A stretch of 64,000 bases of DNA from Immersiella caudata (taxonomy: Eukaryota; Ascomycota; Sordariomycetes; Sordariales; Lasiosphaeriaceae). The stretch covers positions 3,410,001 to 3,474,000 of the forward strand of contig JAULSU010000006.1 of the NCBI GenBank assembly GCA_030512335.1, read 5' to 3'. Positions 35,701 to 47,362 of the stretch are shown piece by piece (the stretch's first letter is position 1; each line of letters starts with the position of its first letter). Under the pieces are notes generated by a model. That model did not search any database. It was given only the letters and a program-made list of their open reading frames with translations, and was not told the origin of the DNA. The position numbers and the translations under genes were made by a program.

Positions 35701-38599
35701 CGTCAATTCCCTTCTGGAAACCGGACACGAGCACGAGATACACGAGCACGACACATGGGAAAACCAACCATTGCACTGGGCAGCGGACCGCGGCCATGTC
35801 AGTGTGTGCGAGAGATTGTTAGAGAAGGGGGCGAATATCGACGATGGGATTACGGCTGGTGACTGGACACCTCTCCATATGGCCGCATCGTCAGGCCAGT
35901 CCCAAGTCATAGCCTGTCTGCTCGGTCACAACGCGCAGATCAACGCCATTTCTGAGGACGGAACGCCCTTGACCCTTGCAATAATGAGCCGCCAGTACCA
36001 TGCGGCTGAGACTCTCCTGCGTTATGGCGCGGATCCCACGTTGGCGGCCGAAGCAACCTCTGAGCCTCCCGTCGCTGCGGCAGCGCTCCGTGGCTCCGAA
36101 CCCATGGTTCACCAACTCTTGACCGCGGGTGGTGCTGGAAACCTGAGTTCTCTCCAATTTGGCAGCGCTCTTGCTGCTGCAGCATCCGTGGGAAACCAAA
36201 AAATAGTCCAGATGCTTCTGACCATGGACCCTCACCCTGATTCGCGCCAGAGGGCCCTCGAAGAGGCTGCATGGGCTGGATCTCATGACGTTGTTATCGC
36301 CATCCTGCACAACACACCAAGCCTTCCGTGTGACAAGGCGTTCGAGAGGGCGGCTTGCGGCGGCCATGACGATGTCGTAAGGGAAATCTGGGCGTATGGT
36401 TCCCATTACAGGACCATAACTCCTGCTGGTGTGAATGATGCTCTGTACCAAGCCACTGATATGCAGCGGGAGATCACTGTACAATATCTCCTTCAGTACT
36501 GCAGGGCCGACCCGAACAGCGCTACAGGGGATGAATACGGAAACGCCTTGACGGCGTCGGCATACGATGGCACGACTACGATCCTCCAGATGCTCCTGCA
36601 GTATGGCGCGAGAGTTGACGCGCCTGAGGGTTTTCCCCTCCACGCCGCGGCGGTGAACGGGCACGCCGAGATCGTCACGATTCTCTTGGACCATGGAGCG
36701 GACCCGAATTTATTCAGCAACCGCGCCACGGATGGCACTGCTCTTCAAGCCGCTTGCACAACATCAGGGAATACGGATGTTGTCAGGGCTCTCCTCGCTC
36801 GAGGGGCTGACCCGAACTATGGCGCCGGAGAGTTTACGAACCCCTTGACCGCGGCGACGAGCATTGGCTATGGCGATATTGTTGAGCTGCTTCTTAGCCA
36901 CAGGGCCAATCCCAATGTGTCTGGCGGGCTCGATGGCAGCACTCCGCTTATCAACGCCGCAGTATCTCTGCCAGCGAAGTATCTCAGCATGTTGATGGAC
37001 TATGGGGCTGTCGTCGACCAAATGGACCCTGACGAGGACACAGCCCTAATTATGTCAGCGCTTGTGGGCGACAATGACTGCGTTGAGGCCCTCCTAGCAC
37101 GGGGTGCGAATGTTCACCTTGCCGGCAAGCACAACGGGAGCGCTCTCCATGCGGCGGCATCTGGTGGGCATACAGAGACTTGTCGACTGCTCCTTCAGCG
37201 TGGTGCCAATCCCCTGACGCAAAGCGGACCTTTTGGATCAGTCCTGCAGGCGGCTGCGTCATCCGGCAACCCGACAACAATTGAAGCCATTCTCGCCGCC
37301 TGCCCCAAGACCATCACCGGAAGCGAAGTCGAGCCTGGGAGCAGCTTTTACACGGCACTGCACGCTGCGGCGGTACAGAGAGAGGACGGCTGTCTCCGTC
37401 AGCTGCTAGCCCGGCAACCAAATGTCAATGTTTTCCCTCCCAACACTGGCGGTGGGAAGAAGCCATTTCTTTCGGGGACACCCCTTCAACTAGCTGCACT
37501 CGTGGGCTGCAACAGAAATGCTCGGCTACTTCTCGAAGCTGGGGCAGACCCCAACATTGTGGCCGGAAAGCACGGAACAGCGCTGCAAGCGGCCGCTCTC
37601 AAGGCAAGCAGTGAACTGTGCGAGTTGCTCATTGATCATGGGGCACGAGTGGATTTCATGGACAAGACCAGCAAGTATCACCATGCCCTGGTCGCCGCAG
37701 TCACACGTCCTCGGGAGGATGTTCTCGAGTCGCTTCTTGACCAATCCGACATTCCGCCTGCTGCGTATAAGTCAGCCTTGCAAAAGGCTTTCCATCTCCG
37801 CGACAAGGCCGTGTTCAAGCAAGTTCTGGCCGGCATGAGGACCGCCGCTGCGAAGAATGTGAAGAAGTTCCCCAATATCAAGGGGCTACTTGGGCAGTTC
37901 AAGAAGATGCATGTGGAGAGGGATGTGGGTGGTGATACCAACAGTGATTTCGGCGATGATGTTTTGTTTGCCTGGCAGGACATCGATGACGGTAGCTTCG
38001 ATTCGGATTCCGACGACGATCAGCAACAGGAACAGAGTGGAGAATCGCAACGCACCCTGGTGAATAGTGTCGGGAGTCCGGGCGGGCCACAGGGACAACG
38101 GTCTCTTGGCGGAGAAGCTGATAGCTACGGCCCACCGCCGACTACGAGGGGCGGAATGGGAGGGGAGTTTGAACCGCAGCAACAGGGAGGGCCACAGATG
38201 AATCTGCCTTACCGCCCGCAGACAACAGGGAGGGGCGGCGGCGACTTTCAGGGCCAGCAGCAACAGGGAGGGGCGCAAAGCAGCAGAGGGGTACCTTGGG
38301 GAGCTGCTGGGGCTGGTGTAGCTAGCGCCGGTGTTGGCGCAGGAGCTGCTGGTGCGTATGTCGCGAGCCGAGGCTTTGACGGGAATGCTGGGCCGCAAGA
38401 GTACGACAATGGTGAGCATGACGAAGAAGAGCGCCAAGGTCAGAATGAGGGACACGACGGGGAGGATTACGACGGGGAAGGGTATACCGCCCAGGAGCAC
38501 GATGAGGACGAGGAGCACGAGGAAGAGGAGGAGCACGAAGAGGAGCACGAAGAGGAGCACGAGGAAGGGGGAGAGTACTATGATGACGAGGAGGAGTAG
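32756..38599 (+). CDS. NLR-like protein: alpha/beta hydrolase, NACHT-type NTPase, ankyrin repeats
   Basis: A predicted 1868-residue STAND receptor of the fungal NLR type, a class tied to heterokaryon incompatibility and non-self sensing. Exons are 32756-33954, 34088-35283 and 35388-38599. Residues about 20-300 form a SesB-like hydrolase: IDVIAVPGLGA, nucleophile in LAHSMGG, and a likely catalytic His in PCSHRQLNRF. A P-loop GDEGLGKS lies at about 372-379. The following strand, where NACHT proteins have two acidic residues, reads VYLVINNLHYL (about 480-490), so the Walker B acids look lost. About 20 ankyrin repeats fill about 885-1615, with repeat cores such as TPLHMAASSGQ and GADPN. The tail is Gly/Gln-rich, includes a Gly/Ala hydrophobic stretch, and ends in Glu/His/Asp runs. 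Confidence 0.88.
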
Positions 38600-40256
38600 C
38601 GATGTAGCAGACGTCAAATCCCCGGTACCAGAGGTCGGGAGAGTTGGTTCTTCGGTCTTGGAAGTTCAGGTGGCGTTGCTGGCTAAACTCGCATCGATGA
38701 TGGTCCCAGCAGGGTTCGATTGCTACGGACTCTTCTAGACCCTCATCCCACCTGTTCGTTGGGCTTGAATACCCTAAATATAGACGTCATTTTGTCTCCA
38801 GTTGTTTGAGCAACGAGTGATTAAGCCCAGACAGCATCGGTCCCTTGCGTTACCAAGATCTGGTGATGTAACCTCATCCTTGGGACCATTTGCTTCTCTT
38901 TGAACGAAACGTGAGTTCGCTACCTTAAGTAATGAAAGTGCTGCGCATTCGCGAGAAGGAAGGGTTGAGCTTATCGGATGATGAAATCAGACGACATGGC
39001 AATTAATCTATTATGCCGCCTCAATGGAACACGCTATTGGCTTCGATAAGGCTGACAACACTCCTTGGCCCCATTCACCCGTTCCAACAACCAGGAACCC
39101 GGAATGCCACGAACACCAAGGGTACAAAGACTTGCAAAAATCCGGATGAAATCGGGCATCCGCGGATGAAATCATGCATGCATCATCAGTGACGTTTCCG
39201 CCGTCCCCCCTTCGCTTCGGGATTAATCTTGTGATATATAGCAGGCCGAGATCATCGCTTGATGTTTGTCGAGGGGGGCTGGCCCGGTGGCGTCTCGGGT
39301 ACAGGTCGTAGAGGAGATGATGCTCGCGGATAAGCTCCTAGGCTTCTCGCTTCGAGCGGGTAAGTTCAGGAGTTCGCCTCAGGGTTGCACCCCGAGGGGA
39401 CCAAGAATAGTAGCAGCCGTGCCGTGTCTTGGGTTGTTTGGGTGTGGCCTGGCCTGGGTCACCAAACAACCAAGTTCCTCACGTGTTTTTGAATTGAGCG
39501 AGAGGAAAAACCGGATGGGGGTCCGATAAGGGGTGTCTTTCGCGGGAAGCGGAAAGGGGTGCGAAGGGGGTATATCATCGGAGAGTTGGGGTGCGAGAGG
39601 GAAATATTGACACCGTGTTTGCTGTTTGCTGAGGGACCTGCCAAGACGAGCCAACACGTGGGCGAGAATGCCTTGCCCCATTTCAGCAGGTACGACACAG
39701 TCTTATGGCGTTGGCTTGCAAACGTGGCTTTGCTGGGCTCTTGGGGAAGGTGCAAACATAGCTTTGCGCGGGGCGAAGGGCGAGAAGGAGCGAGAAGCCG
39801 GTCAGCGGTCAGCCAGCAACCGCACACCGTAAGAATCCAAATCAAGAAAAACACGAGACTGCGCTTCTGCGTACCGGGTAGTCCGATGATGACTCCGACC
39901 AGGCCCCTTGTTGGGACGAGAGATGCTTAGCGATGCATGCACATCTCATGACGGGATGAGGCGCTAAGCATCTGAGCTTTTGGGTAACCAATCGGGTGCA
40001 CTCGTTTCACCACACACACTTGATGCTGAGCGTCGATGGCGAACGCTGCGGCTGCCTTTCTGGATTTTCGTTTCGTTTGGTTTCCTGGCTCGAGCGAGGT
40101 AGGTGAGCCGGCGGTGCGCCCACCCGCTTGCATGTGCTCACCGGGAGCGTCGGATACGGGATATAAGAACGTGGCCATGGCCTGGAAAGGTGAGTTCATA
40201 TTGGATTTTGTTTTATCATCACATATTGATTGACTTTTGTCAAGCATTTTACACAC
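38600..40256. other. 1.66-kb intergenic stretch
   Basis: No gene supported. GGATGAAATC is repeated twice at 39143-39172. A 12-bp perfect inverted repeat (39921-39932 with 39962-39973) is present. The frames at 39459-39930 are on both strands with no family signal. The final 100 bases are the leader of the protease gene. Confidence 0.5.
39921..39973. repeat. 12-bp inverted repeat
   Basis: AGATGCTTAGCG at 39921-39932 is exactly complementary to CGCTAAGCATCT at 39962-39973, with a 29-base loop that itself contains a short CTCAT/ATGAG pair. Confidence 0.75.
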
Positions 40257-41801
40257 ATGCTCACAACAGATTTTCGACTAGCCTCCAGGCTGGTCTTCGT
40301 CGCGTCCCTGGCCAACGCCATCTTGGCTGCGTCCATCCCGCCTTGGCCTCGAGATGCCAGGGGTACACAATTCACCAGCGTCGCTGTCAAACTCAACACA
40401 ACGGGTCTCAGAGCCCGCGATGTCCGATCGAGAGCAGAGATCGTTGAGGATCTTGTCAGGAGGGCGCAACCATCGCTGAAGCACGCAAAGAGAGATGCAG
40501 GGCTCAACGTCTCGCCTCTCATCACGAGTATATCGTCGGAGGAACTCGACGAGTTGGTGCAGCGGGCTGTTGCCAATGATCCTACATACATCCCGACCGA
40601 CTTCAAGACGTGGTTCCAGGTCCACTTTGAGGGGGATGGAACGAAGGGAGAAGTCAACGAGCTGTTGGGGAAGCTGGGAGGCTTTGAGGAGGTTGCTAGC
40701 GTTCAACCACTTGCTGGGACCACGTTGCCGGCTACTACCACGGTAAAGCCTGGGAGTGACCCGCTGTTCAAGCAGCAGGGTTATCTGGGCGAGTCGGGCA
40801 TCAACGTTAAGTACGCTTGGGGATTTCCGGGTGGTGACGGGAAAGGGACGCATGTCATCGATGTCGAGCGGGGATGGCAGCTGGAACATGAGGACTTGGT
40901 ATGTTTCTCGAAAGCCAGAGCGTCATAGGAAGGCATGCTAACACAGCGTTTCATGCAGGTAGCAAGAAATATCTCCCTCCTCGCCGGCTTGAACGTCCTC
41001 GATCGATATGGCGGCAACTATCCCCATGGCACGGCGGTTCTGGGCGAGATGCTTATGGTGAACAACAAGATTGGCGGGGTGGGCATCCTTCCCGGCGCTA
41101 AAGGAAGTGTCGTGGGTACACATCGCGACCTCAACGGGGGACGCATCGAGAATCAACCTGAGGCCATTGTGGATGCTGCCCGGCTCCTCAAGCCAGGCGA
41201 TGCCATGGTGCTGGAGATGCAAACCGGTGACGGTGTCGAGCCAGATCCAAACCTCTGGCCTGTTGAGATCCTCGACGCCGAGTTCGAAGCTATCCGGCTA
41301 GCTGTCGCTCTGGGCATCATCGTTATCGAACCCGCTGCCAACGGCGGCATGGATATGGACGAGCCGCTCAAACGCTACGGCGACCCAACCCCGAGAACCT
41401 TCCTCAAGAAAGGTGCGCCCGACTTTCGCGACTCCGGTGCCATCGTGGTTGGCTCGGCCACATCCAGTCTTCCACATAAACGACACTCCACGTCCAACTA
41501 CGGTAGCCGCGTGGATGCCTTCTCGTGGGGCGAAAATATCCTCACCTCGAGCGTCAATGCGGCCTACGAGAATATCTACACCAACTTCTCCGGTACCTCG
41601 GGTGCGGCTCCTATTGTCACTGGTGCGGTGCTCAGCATTCAGGGCATGCTGGGTGCCAATGGACGCAAGAAGTTGACACCGGCGGAGATGCGCAAGCTCA
41701 TCGTGGTAGGTGGAACGGCGACTGCCAACCCAAAGTCGGACAAGATCGGGCTGCAGCCAAACTTGAAGGCACTCATCGATGGAGGCTATTTGAAGCATTG
41801 A
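40257..41801 (+). CDS. Secreted subtilisin-like serine protease (S8)
   Basis: Extracellular endopeptidase. Two exons (40257-40898, 40959-41801) give 494 residues. The N-terminus (MLTTDFRLASRLVFVASLANAILAA) is a signal peptide, followed by a propeptide-like region to about 150. The catalytic triad is visible: Asp202 in HVIDVERGW, His237 in YPHGTAV and Ser428 in SGTSGAAP; the oxyanion Asn342 lies in PAANGG. Spacing and the IDVE motif resemble a branch of S8 shared by fungi and bacteria rather than proteinase K. The intron could end at either of two AGs (40946 or 40958), both in frame, giving proteins that differ by four residues. The first ATG of the frame is at 40257. Confidence 0.88.
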
Positions 41802-42545
41802 GATTGATACCCAGCATTTGTATTTCATCTGCCTACTGAGTAGGTGTTGTATATTTATTTTTGGCGTTATGGCTTGGGAACTTGAGCATGGCTGGGGCGT
41901 TTGGACACTGCTTTTTGACGTCTCTGTTGCTGGTCATGGCTGTGACTTTGGTCTGTCGCATCATGGGCCATGTGAGGGGGGATTGGTAAACCAAGAGGGA
42001 AATGGCGAGACGTGGTGAGACATAGTAACAGAGGGAGTTAAAAGTGAAAACAGAGATGTGGTGAGAAGGTGAGTCGTGGTGAGTAAAGGCACGTCTCCTC
42101 CGCTGGTCTGTCCTGGGAGCAAGGGGGGTGGTGAGACGCGGTGAGCAAAGTAAGTTGGGAATAGCATTCGAGCTGAGACGTTGGTGATAGTAGCAATAGA
42201 GGGAACAAAGTTAAGAGCAAAGAGAACAAAGAGAGGCGTTGTTTTCGGCCGGGGCCAAAGTGTGACGATGCTGCAGATGGCAGCGACCGAAAAGACGGTC
42301 AGGGTCGGCGACCGATAGAACTGACTGCCCCAGCTGTTCACAAAAGAAACTCGCATCACTCGAACAAAACAAACATGCTCAAAGGAAATACAAACAGCAC
42401 CATGTAACGAAAAAAAAAAAAAAAAAAAAAAAAAAAAGGTACTAATTCACAATTACAAATTGACAGAGACAGCAGTCAGAGCACACCGCAATAGTGCAGA
42501 ATCTGAGAGCGCTTGCCATCAATGTCGCCCGCAAACACTTCGACA
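41802..42545. other. Intergenic with GGTGAG-rich tract and poly-A
   Basis: No gene supported. Between 42013 and 42150 the words GGTGAG and GTGAGAC recur, giving minus-strand CT-rich frames that are judged spurious. A 28-A tract closes the stretch. Confidence 0.5.
42410..42437. repeat. Poly-A tract of 28
   Basis: Uninterrupted run of A following CATGTAACG. It could be a genomic microsatellite or the tail of an old retroposed copy, though no matching element was seen. Confidence 0.9.
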
Positions 42546-42866
42546 CTAAGGACAGCCAGAATAGCGCTCGCGTTGGCACTTATCAGGTTAGCGTCTTCCT
42601 GGGCAGCGGGGTTCTCAGGCTCCTCATCCTACCTTCCAAATCTTGGATGCCGGCAGCTGTGTCGGCAAGACGAGCCAGTTCGTTGTTGCGGGGGCCTCCA
42701 TCATGATTTTCATCCGCTGGACCTGCTCAATGGTCTTGTCGACCTTGGTATCCAGGTCGTCGATCTTGTCGCTGAGCTTGGTACCCAGGTTATCGAGGAG
42801 GGTCTTGACGTTGGCTGTGATCAGATCAGCCAGCCCCTGGTGAGAAGTTTCCAGGTCGGAAGCCAT
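42546..42866 (-). CDS. Small coiled-coil protein, unknown
   Basis: A predicted 88-residue protein from two exons (42866-42633 and 42578-42546). The GT-AG intron 42632-42579 has a GCTAAC branch motif. The first 55 residues form a heptad-rich helix (LADLITANVKTLLDNLGTKL then DKIDDLDTKVDKTIEQVQRM). The C-terminus is short and ends CP. No family is recognised. Without splicing the protein would be 80 residues ending in KVG. Support rests on the helix and the good splice signals. Confidence 0.45.
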
Positions 42867-43436
42867 GGTGAAAGTGAGAAAGGTACAAGATGTCAAGCGC
42901 TGAAAGAGTAGGTGGATGACGTGGAAGATGCGAAAAGACCTGCAAGATGGTGGAAGGCCTCGTGCGCTGAGCGCTGTTTTAATTAAATGCTCATAGATAA
43001 CTTTTAATGATGCTGTTCACAGAGTTGGGGCCCTCATAGCTGGCTGTCAATGATGCTGTTTGGACATGACATCTCGAACCAACGTGACAGAACACCTACA
43101 AAAGTGATGCGTAGCTCAAACTTGATCTGCACTCTTATGCTGAAGACGACGCACAGCGGAGGTACAAATAATTAGAAGAAAGAGCAAAGGGAAGAAGGGA
43201 AGACGGTGTAGCCTGTTCTCAGCGTCGGGAAGTGCACTTTCCACATGCCAAGACGTACCCCTTTTTGACCCTCACAGAGTAATCATAGCAGAGGACAAAT
43301 TGCCTGTTCATTCATTTCGCTCTGCGCTTTCTCACACCCCATTTTTTTCCCAAACGCGGCACATGATCGCATAGAGATCTCAGCGGTATCTTGGGCCTTC
43401 CCAGGACGTCGTGACACACAGTCCGTCACATACACC
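42867..43436. other. Intergenic, no gene seen
   Basis: This is the upstream region of both the coiled-coil gene and the following small membrane protein gene, which are divergent. TTTTAATTAAATG near 42975 is AT-rich. No other feature is seen. Confidence 0.45.
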
Positions 43437-43786
43437 ATGGCTCCCAGGCAGACCAACTTTCCTGCCGCAGACGGAGTCGGTTCTGGTTCAGATGAGACAT
43501 TGTCTGACGATGTCCACGGCACAAACCGGCTGACTCGTGCACGATACTGGCAGGATCTAACAGCATTAACAAGATCAGCGACATCAACGTCAGCGTCGCG
43601 GGCGCAGGAACATCCAACATCAACATCTCGGACGGGGCTAAGGGCAGCGGGACGGAACCGACAAGTAGGGCGCTCGAGATTGAGGCGATTTTCGGCATTG
43701 TGGCCGGCGTTTGTACCGTCATTGGCGTCATGGCTACTGTGTGCGTAAAATGTCGCCGTCGAAACCAGTACCATCGCGGTCATTGA
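43437..43786 (+). CDS. Small single-pass membrane protein, unknown
   Basis: Best read as two exons: 43437-43479 (or 43485) and 43554-43786. The intron is weakly marked at 5' (GTTC) and ends CTGGCAG. The unspliced frame from the same ATG is Arg/Ser/Thr-rich and lacks features. The spliced frame gives about 90 residues with an Asn/Ser/Gly-rich ectodomain (SNSINKISDINVSVAGAG, TSNINISDGAKG), a membrane helix (IFGIVAGVCTVIGVMATVCV) and a KCRRR stop-transfer tail. No signal peptide is visible. No family recognised. Exon choice is uncertain. Confidence 0.45.
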
Positions 43787-44687
43787 GTGGGAAGCTAATA
43801 GTTTGGAGTTGACTTCCCCCTCTTGGTAGTGAAGGGGTCTTTTTGGTCTTCAGCGAGCGTTTGAGTTTGGGATTGGTGGAGTTCGGTGAGGGCAGTCATA
43901 CGTCGTCCGACTTGGCGTTGAGAAGTCATGTGGTGGGCGCGAAGAGTTCGCAGCGCGGGATCATTGGTGTCTGGTGTTGAGAGTGTCGTGTATTTGAGGA
44001 GTCCTCGACGTGCAAGCGACGATCAGGACTTTTACCTACTACCTTTGGCCCGTTCAGCCATAGACTTCAGCACACCCTTCGCTATCGCCCTGACTCCAAA
44101 ACCCCCAGATTTGTATTTTGCCGCAGTCCGTTCTGCCAAGTTGCTGCCAAGTTGCTGCCAAGTTGCTCTTCCGAGGTTTGTCCCCTCTGGTGTTTCTGCG
44201 AGTGCTAGACATTTCCGCGCCATGCCCACGACCAAGTACGTACCTCCATTCAAGCGGGAAGAATGACGAATCGCAGCATGCTAGGTACTGACCGTCCTCA
44301 CCCACCAACGGTTCGGATACACCCAATGCGGCGTGCGGGAGAAGGAGCGAATCTGGAATACCCCTTTCGCCATTGACACGGATGTACAACGTCTCATCCA
44401 AAAGGACAACATTTTGCACGGCGCAGCATTTCACGATGAGTTCATCGTCGTTCATGTCAGCTCGCTCAAATTCCACCTTAGTTCCGACCAAATAAGCAAT
44501 GTATTGCTCCCGGCGATGTCGCGGATTGTCACCGCTGGACTTGACGCGGAGGTGCTTGTTTTCCGCAGCCGAGTTTCGTTGATGGGCAAAATGGCCTCCA
44601 CCTTTGGCATTTCAATTGACCTTGCTCCATGCTAGGCACTTCGATCATCATTGAATGCAGAAATATTAGAGTCCATCTCGGTCCGGC
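43787..44687. other. Unresolved stretch between small genes
   Basis: Two overlapping frames have protein-like parts: 44333-44635 plus (100 residues, containing HDEFIVVHVSSLKFHL) and 44054-44491 minus (containing DDELIVKCCAVQNVVLLDE). They are antisense to each other, so at most one is real, and neither is recognised. A triple direct repeat CAAGTTGCTGC lies at 44138-44165. Confidence 0.4.
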
Positions 44688-45699
44688 ATGATAGAATCAG
44701 GAGCCGTCCAGCCCCCATCGACAGAGTGGACGCAAGGACTAGTCTCAACTCAAAATGCAAAATGGGGCTTCCTGGACCAATCACCATGGGAAGAAGCTCA
44801 TCGAGTTTACCAGCCAAACATAGTCCAGATGGTGCCCCCACGCTGGGCTATCTTGAGCTGGGCATATCGCCTGCTCCGAGCCCAACGACCTACTCCTGAG
44901 AGCTGTGACCTTCGAGTTAGTATCGCCGGGATGCAACGAATGTATGTACATGACGGCACTTCAATCTCAACTAGTCAACCTGGGAATCCAACTGTAACGG
45001 CCGACTGACTTTGCCAGAACCGTTAGCGAACTACTTCCGTCTTGGAAACGTACAGAAAGGTTTCCGTTGTCAACTAGGTGCCTTACCTCTCAAACACCGA
45101 CAGCCACTGACAACCCCCCCCCTTGACAAACCCCTCCCCCCCCCCTTGACACATAGCTCAAGCCGTCCGCGACTACGACTACATGATCAGCGCTTCCCGT
45201 AAACACCTCGACGCCTTCGTCATCTCAGCCGAATGTGCCCTCAAGCGCGGCCACCTCTTCGCCGGCATGGACCGTACCGGAAAGAATCGCCGTGATCTCT
45301 GCACTACCGCGCCCCTCGCTCCCAGCCAAAGCGTTGGCAATGCCGATCTTGTCCTTCCAGACGACGTCGCCGATCAGGGCCGTGGGAGAGAGTAGGACGC
45401 GATAATCGTGTCGCCCCGACTGGTGGAACACGAGGTGCAAATGTCAAGAGCTTGACGAGCCATGGCCTAGACTCACGGCGGCTGTGGTGGGTGCCTTGTT
45501 CTTGGTGGAGCCGATGTGGTTGCTTGCGCTGAGAAGAGATCTATTGACTCATTTAGGCATGTCGACGGTATTTGTGTTTGCGTTTAGTCTCACGCTGGTG
45601 TTTTTCGTAGAGAGGACGGTTCAGGTGTTTGCCGGGACGTCAGCGTATGCGGCCGTGTTGACGGTGTTTGTGGGGATCTCGATGGAGGAGAGCGTGTAA
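44688..45699 (+). pseudogene. Decayed DUF6594-like membrane protein gene
   Basis: Pieces of one protein appear in order but in different frames. First is CDLRVSIAGMQRMYVHD (to 44959). One extra base later comes LQSQLVNLGIQL and a stop at 44995. After another shift the frame reads LPEPLANYFRLGNVQKGFRCQL. A well-formed intron (45083-45151) leads to AVRDYDYMISASRKHLDAFV, CALKRGHLFAGMDRTG and LCTTAPLAPSQSVG. A stop at 45393 follows. A last piece in another frame has two membrane helices (LTAAVVGALFLVEPMWLLAL and MSTVFVFAFSLTLVFF) and ends SAYAAVLTVFVGIS. Order and motifs resemble the fungal DUF6594 family. Two shifts plus stops point to a pseudogene. Confidence 0.6.
45108..45151. repeat. C-rich duplicated motif inside intron
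   Basis: Two near-copies of a C-run followed by CTTGACA lie at the 3' end of the intron of the decayed gene. Confidence 0.6.
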
Positions 45700-46101
45700 A
45701 GTTTGAGTCTGCCTCAAACCAAGCATGTATCTCACGTCGTACAACCGCGATAGTTAACCTCGGAGGCTTCGGCGTTCGTTCGAGATATTACCGTCAGCAC
45801 TGTGCCGCCGACTTGCCGTGATATTCTGCGAGTGTGATGATAGTAGGTTGTATTCCCGTCCAGGGGATATTGAGTTCCGGCAGAACAAGGCTCGTGATTC
45901 GTCGACCACCACAACTGACAGCCCGCGCCTAAATCTACCACACGGATCAGCATGCAAGCAATTTGCATATTGGCCTGCGGTTTATCAGGATTCAGGACTG
46001 GGCGTACAAAAGTAGCATCCGTCCTGGACATCAAACCCGGTCTCTCCAAAGAGTCAAGCTTCTCAACTCCGCCAACCTTTTACTCCTCCCTCGCCGTCAA
46101 C
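45700..46101. other. Intergenic, no gene seen
   Basis: This is the promoter and leader of the DUF1996 gene. The upstream open extension of its frame (from 45952) is ordinary leader sequence. Minus-strand frames here show no family signal. Confidence 0.45.
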
Positions 46102-47362
46102 ATGGCTTACTGGAAGACCTTCCTCCTTGGCCTCGCCGGCCTCACCAGCCTGGCATCCGCCCAAGACCCTCCCCCATTCGACCCCTCCACCGCCAACATC
46201 CCCCCCATGCTCCGCTTTCAATGCTCCCAACTCGTCATCGAGCGCCTCGACCCCCTGGTGAATCCCGGATCCATCCCCTCCCCCCACCTCCACCAAATCG
46301 TCGGCGGCGACTCCTTCAACGCCACCCTCTCCCACGATCTCGTCGCCGGGTCCGGTTGCACCTCGTGCACCTTCTCCGAAGACTTCTCCAACTACTGGAC
46401 CGCCGTCCTGTACTTTCGCGCCCGCAACGGTACCTACAAGCGCGTTCCTCAAAAGCCCTCTGAAGGCCTGCGCGGCATCGGTGGGATCACCGTGTACTAC
46501 ATCCCACCGCTAGGGAACAACAAGACCACGGCGTTCCGTCCTGGTTTCCGCATGCTAGTCGGAGACGCGGCACTCCGCGGGCCAGCAGAGACAGGGAAAA
46601 TCGACCCCAAGGTCTGTCATCGGTGCATGCCGCTGAGGGGAGACAATAACAATCTGAACTGTGATCCGCCGGATGGGGTGACGCTGCCAGTAAAGTTCTG
46701 CCCTGGGGGGATCAGGAGCGTGATTACGTTTCCGACGTGTTGGGATGGGGTGAATTTGGATAGTGCGGATCATAAGAGCCACATGTCGTATCCAGTGGCG
46801 GATTCGGTCACGGATCGGTTTGATTATGATGGGGGTGTTTGTCCTGAGACGCATCCGGTGAAGGTGCCGCAGGTGATGTATGAGGTCGCTTGGGATGTAA
46901 GTGACTCTGCCGTGCGAGGTGGGGTGATGATGAAGCTGATGGAGGGCAGACGACGCCGTTCAATGACCCTGATTTGTGGCCCGAGGATAAGACGCAGCAG
47001 CCGTTTGTTTGGAGTACGGGTGACGAACATGGGTACTCGCAGCACGGCGACTATGTGTACGTTCATCTGCACTGTTTGCTCTTCCCGTATCGTTGCGATC
47101 CTATTGACTGATATGTGGATAGTTTCGGGTGGAAGGGCGACGCTCTCCAGCGCGCAATGGATAACCGCTGCTTTGGCGACATCTGCAAGAGCCTGGAGAC
47201 GCAAACACCCGACAAGGCGGCCGAGTGTGTCATAGGCCGAACTGCCAAAGATGATATTATCGATGGATGTAAGTTCTTAAACAGCTCCCGACTTTCGGGC
47301 GTGGGGCTGACCAGTCGGTGCTAGGGGTTACTGAGCTTCCGGGAAGCGTTGTGACGAAGTGA
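46102..47362 (+). CDS. Secreted DUF1996 protein
   Basis: Four exons (46102-46896, 46950-47056, 47123-47268, 47325-47362) give 361 residues. The N-terminus (MAYWKTFLLGLAGLTSLASA) is a signal peptide. The DUF1996 domain then begins with LRFQCSQLVIERLDPLVNPG and HLHQIVGGDSFN. Conserved Cys pairs and the blocks YWTAVLYFRARNG, CPGGIRSVITFPTCWDG, HKSHMSYP and CPETHPVKVPQVMYEVAWD follow. Splicing restores GDEHGYSQHGDYVFGWKGDALQRA and the end DGWVTELPGSVV. The family is common in fungal secretomes and is thought to act at the wall or on plant polysaccharide, but its activity is not established. Unlike many members it has no WSC or cellulose-binding domain. Confidence 0.9.

Noticed and set aside
35891..36694. 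267-residue minus-strand frame opposite the ankyrin repeats
   Set aside because: It is a shadow of the GC-rich repeat codons; the ankyrin frame is certain.
43283..43783. 166-residue minus-strand frame
   Set aside because: Opposite the small membrane protein; composition is irregular and no domain is seen.
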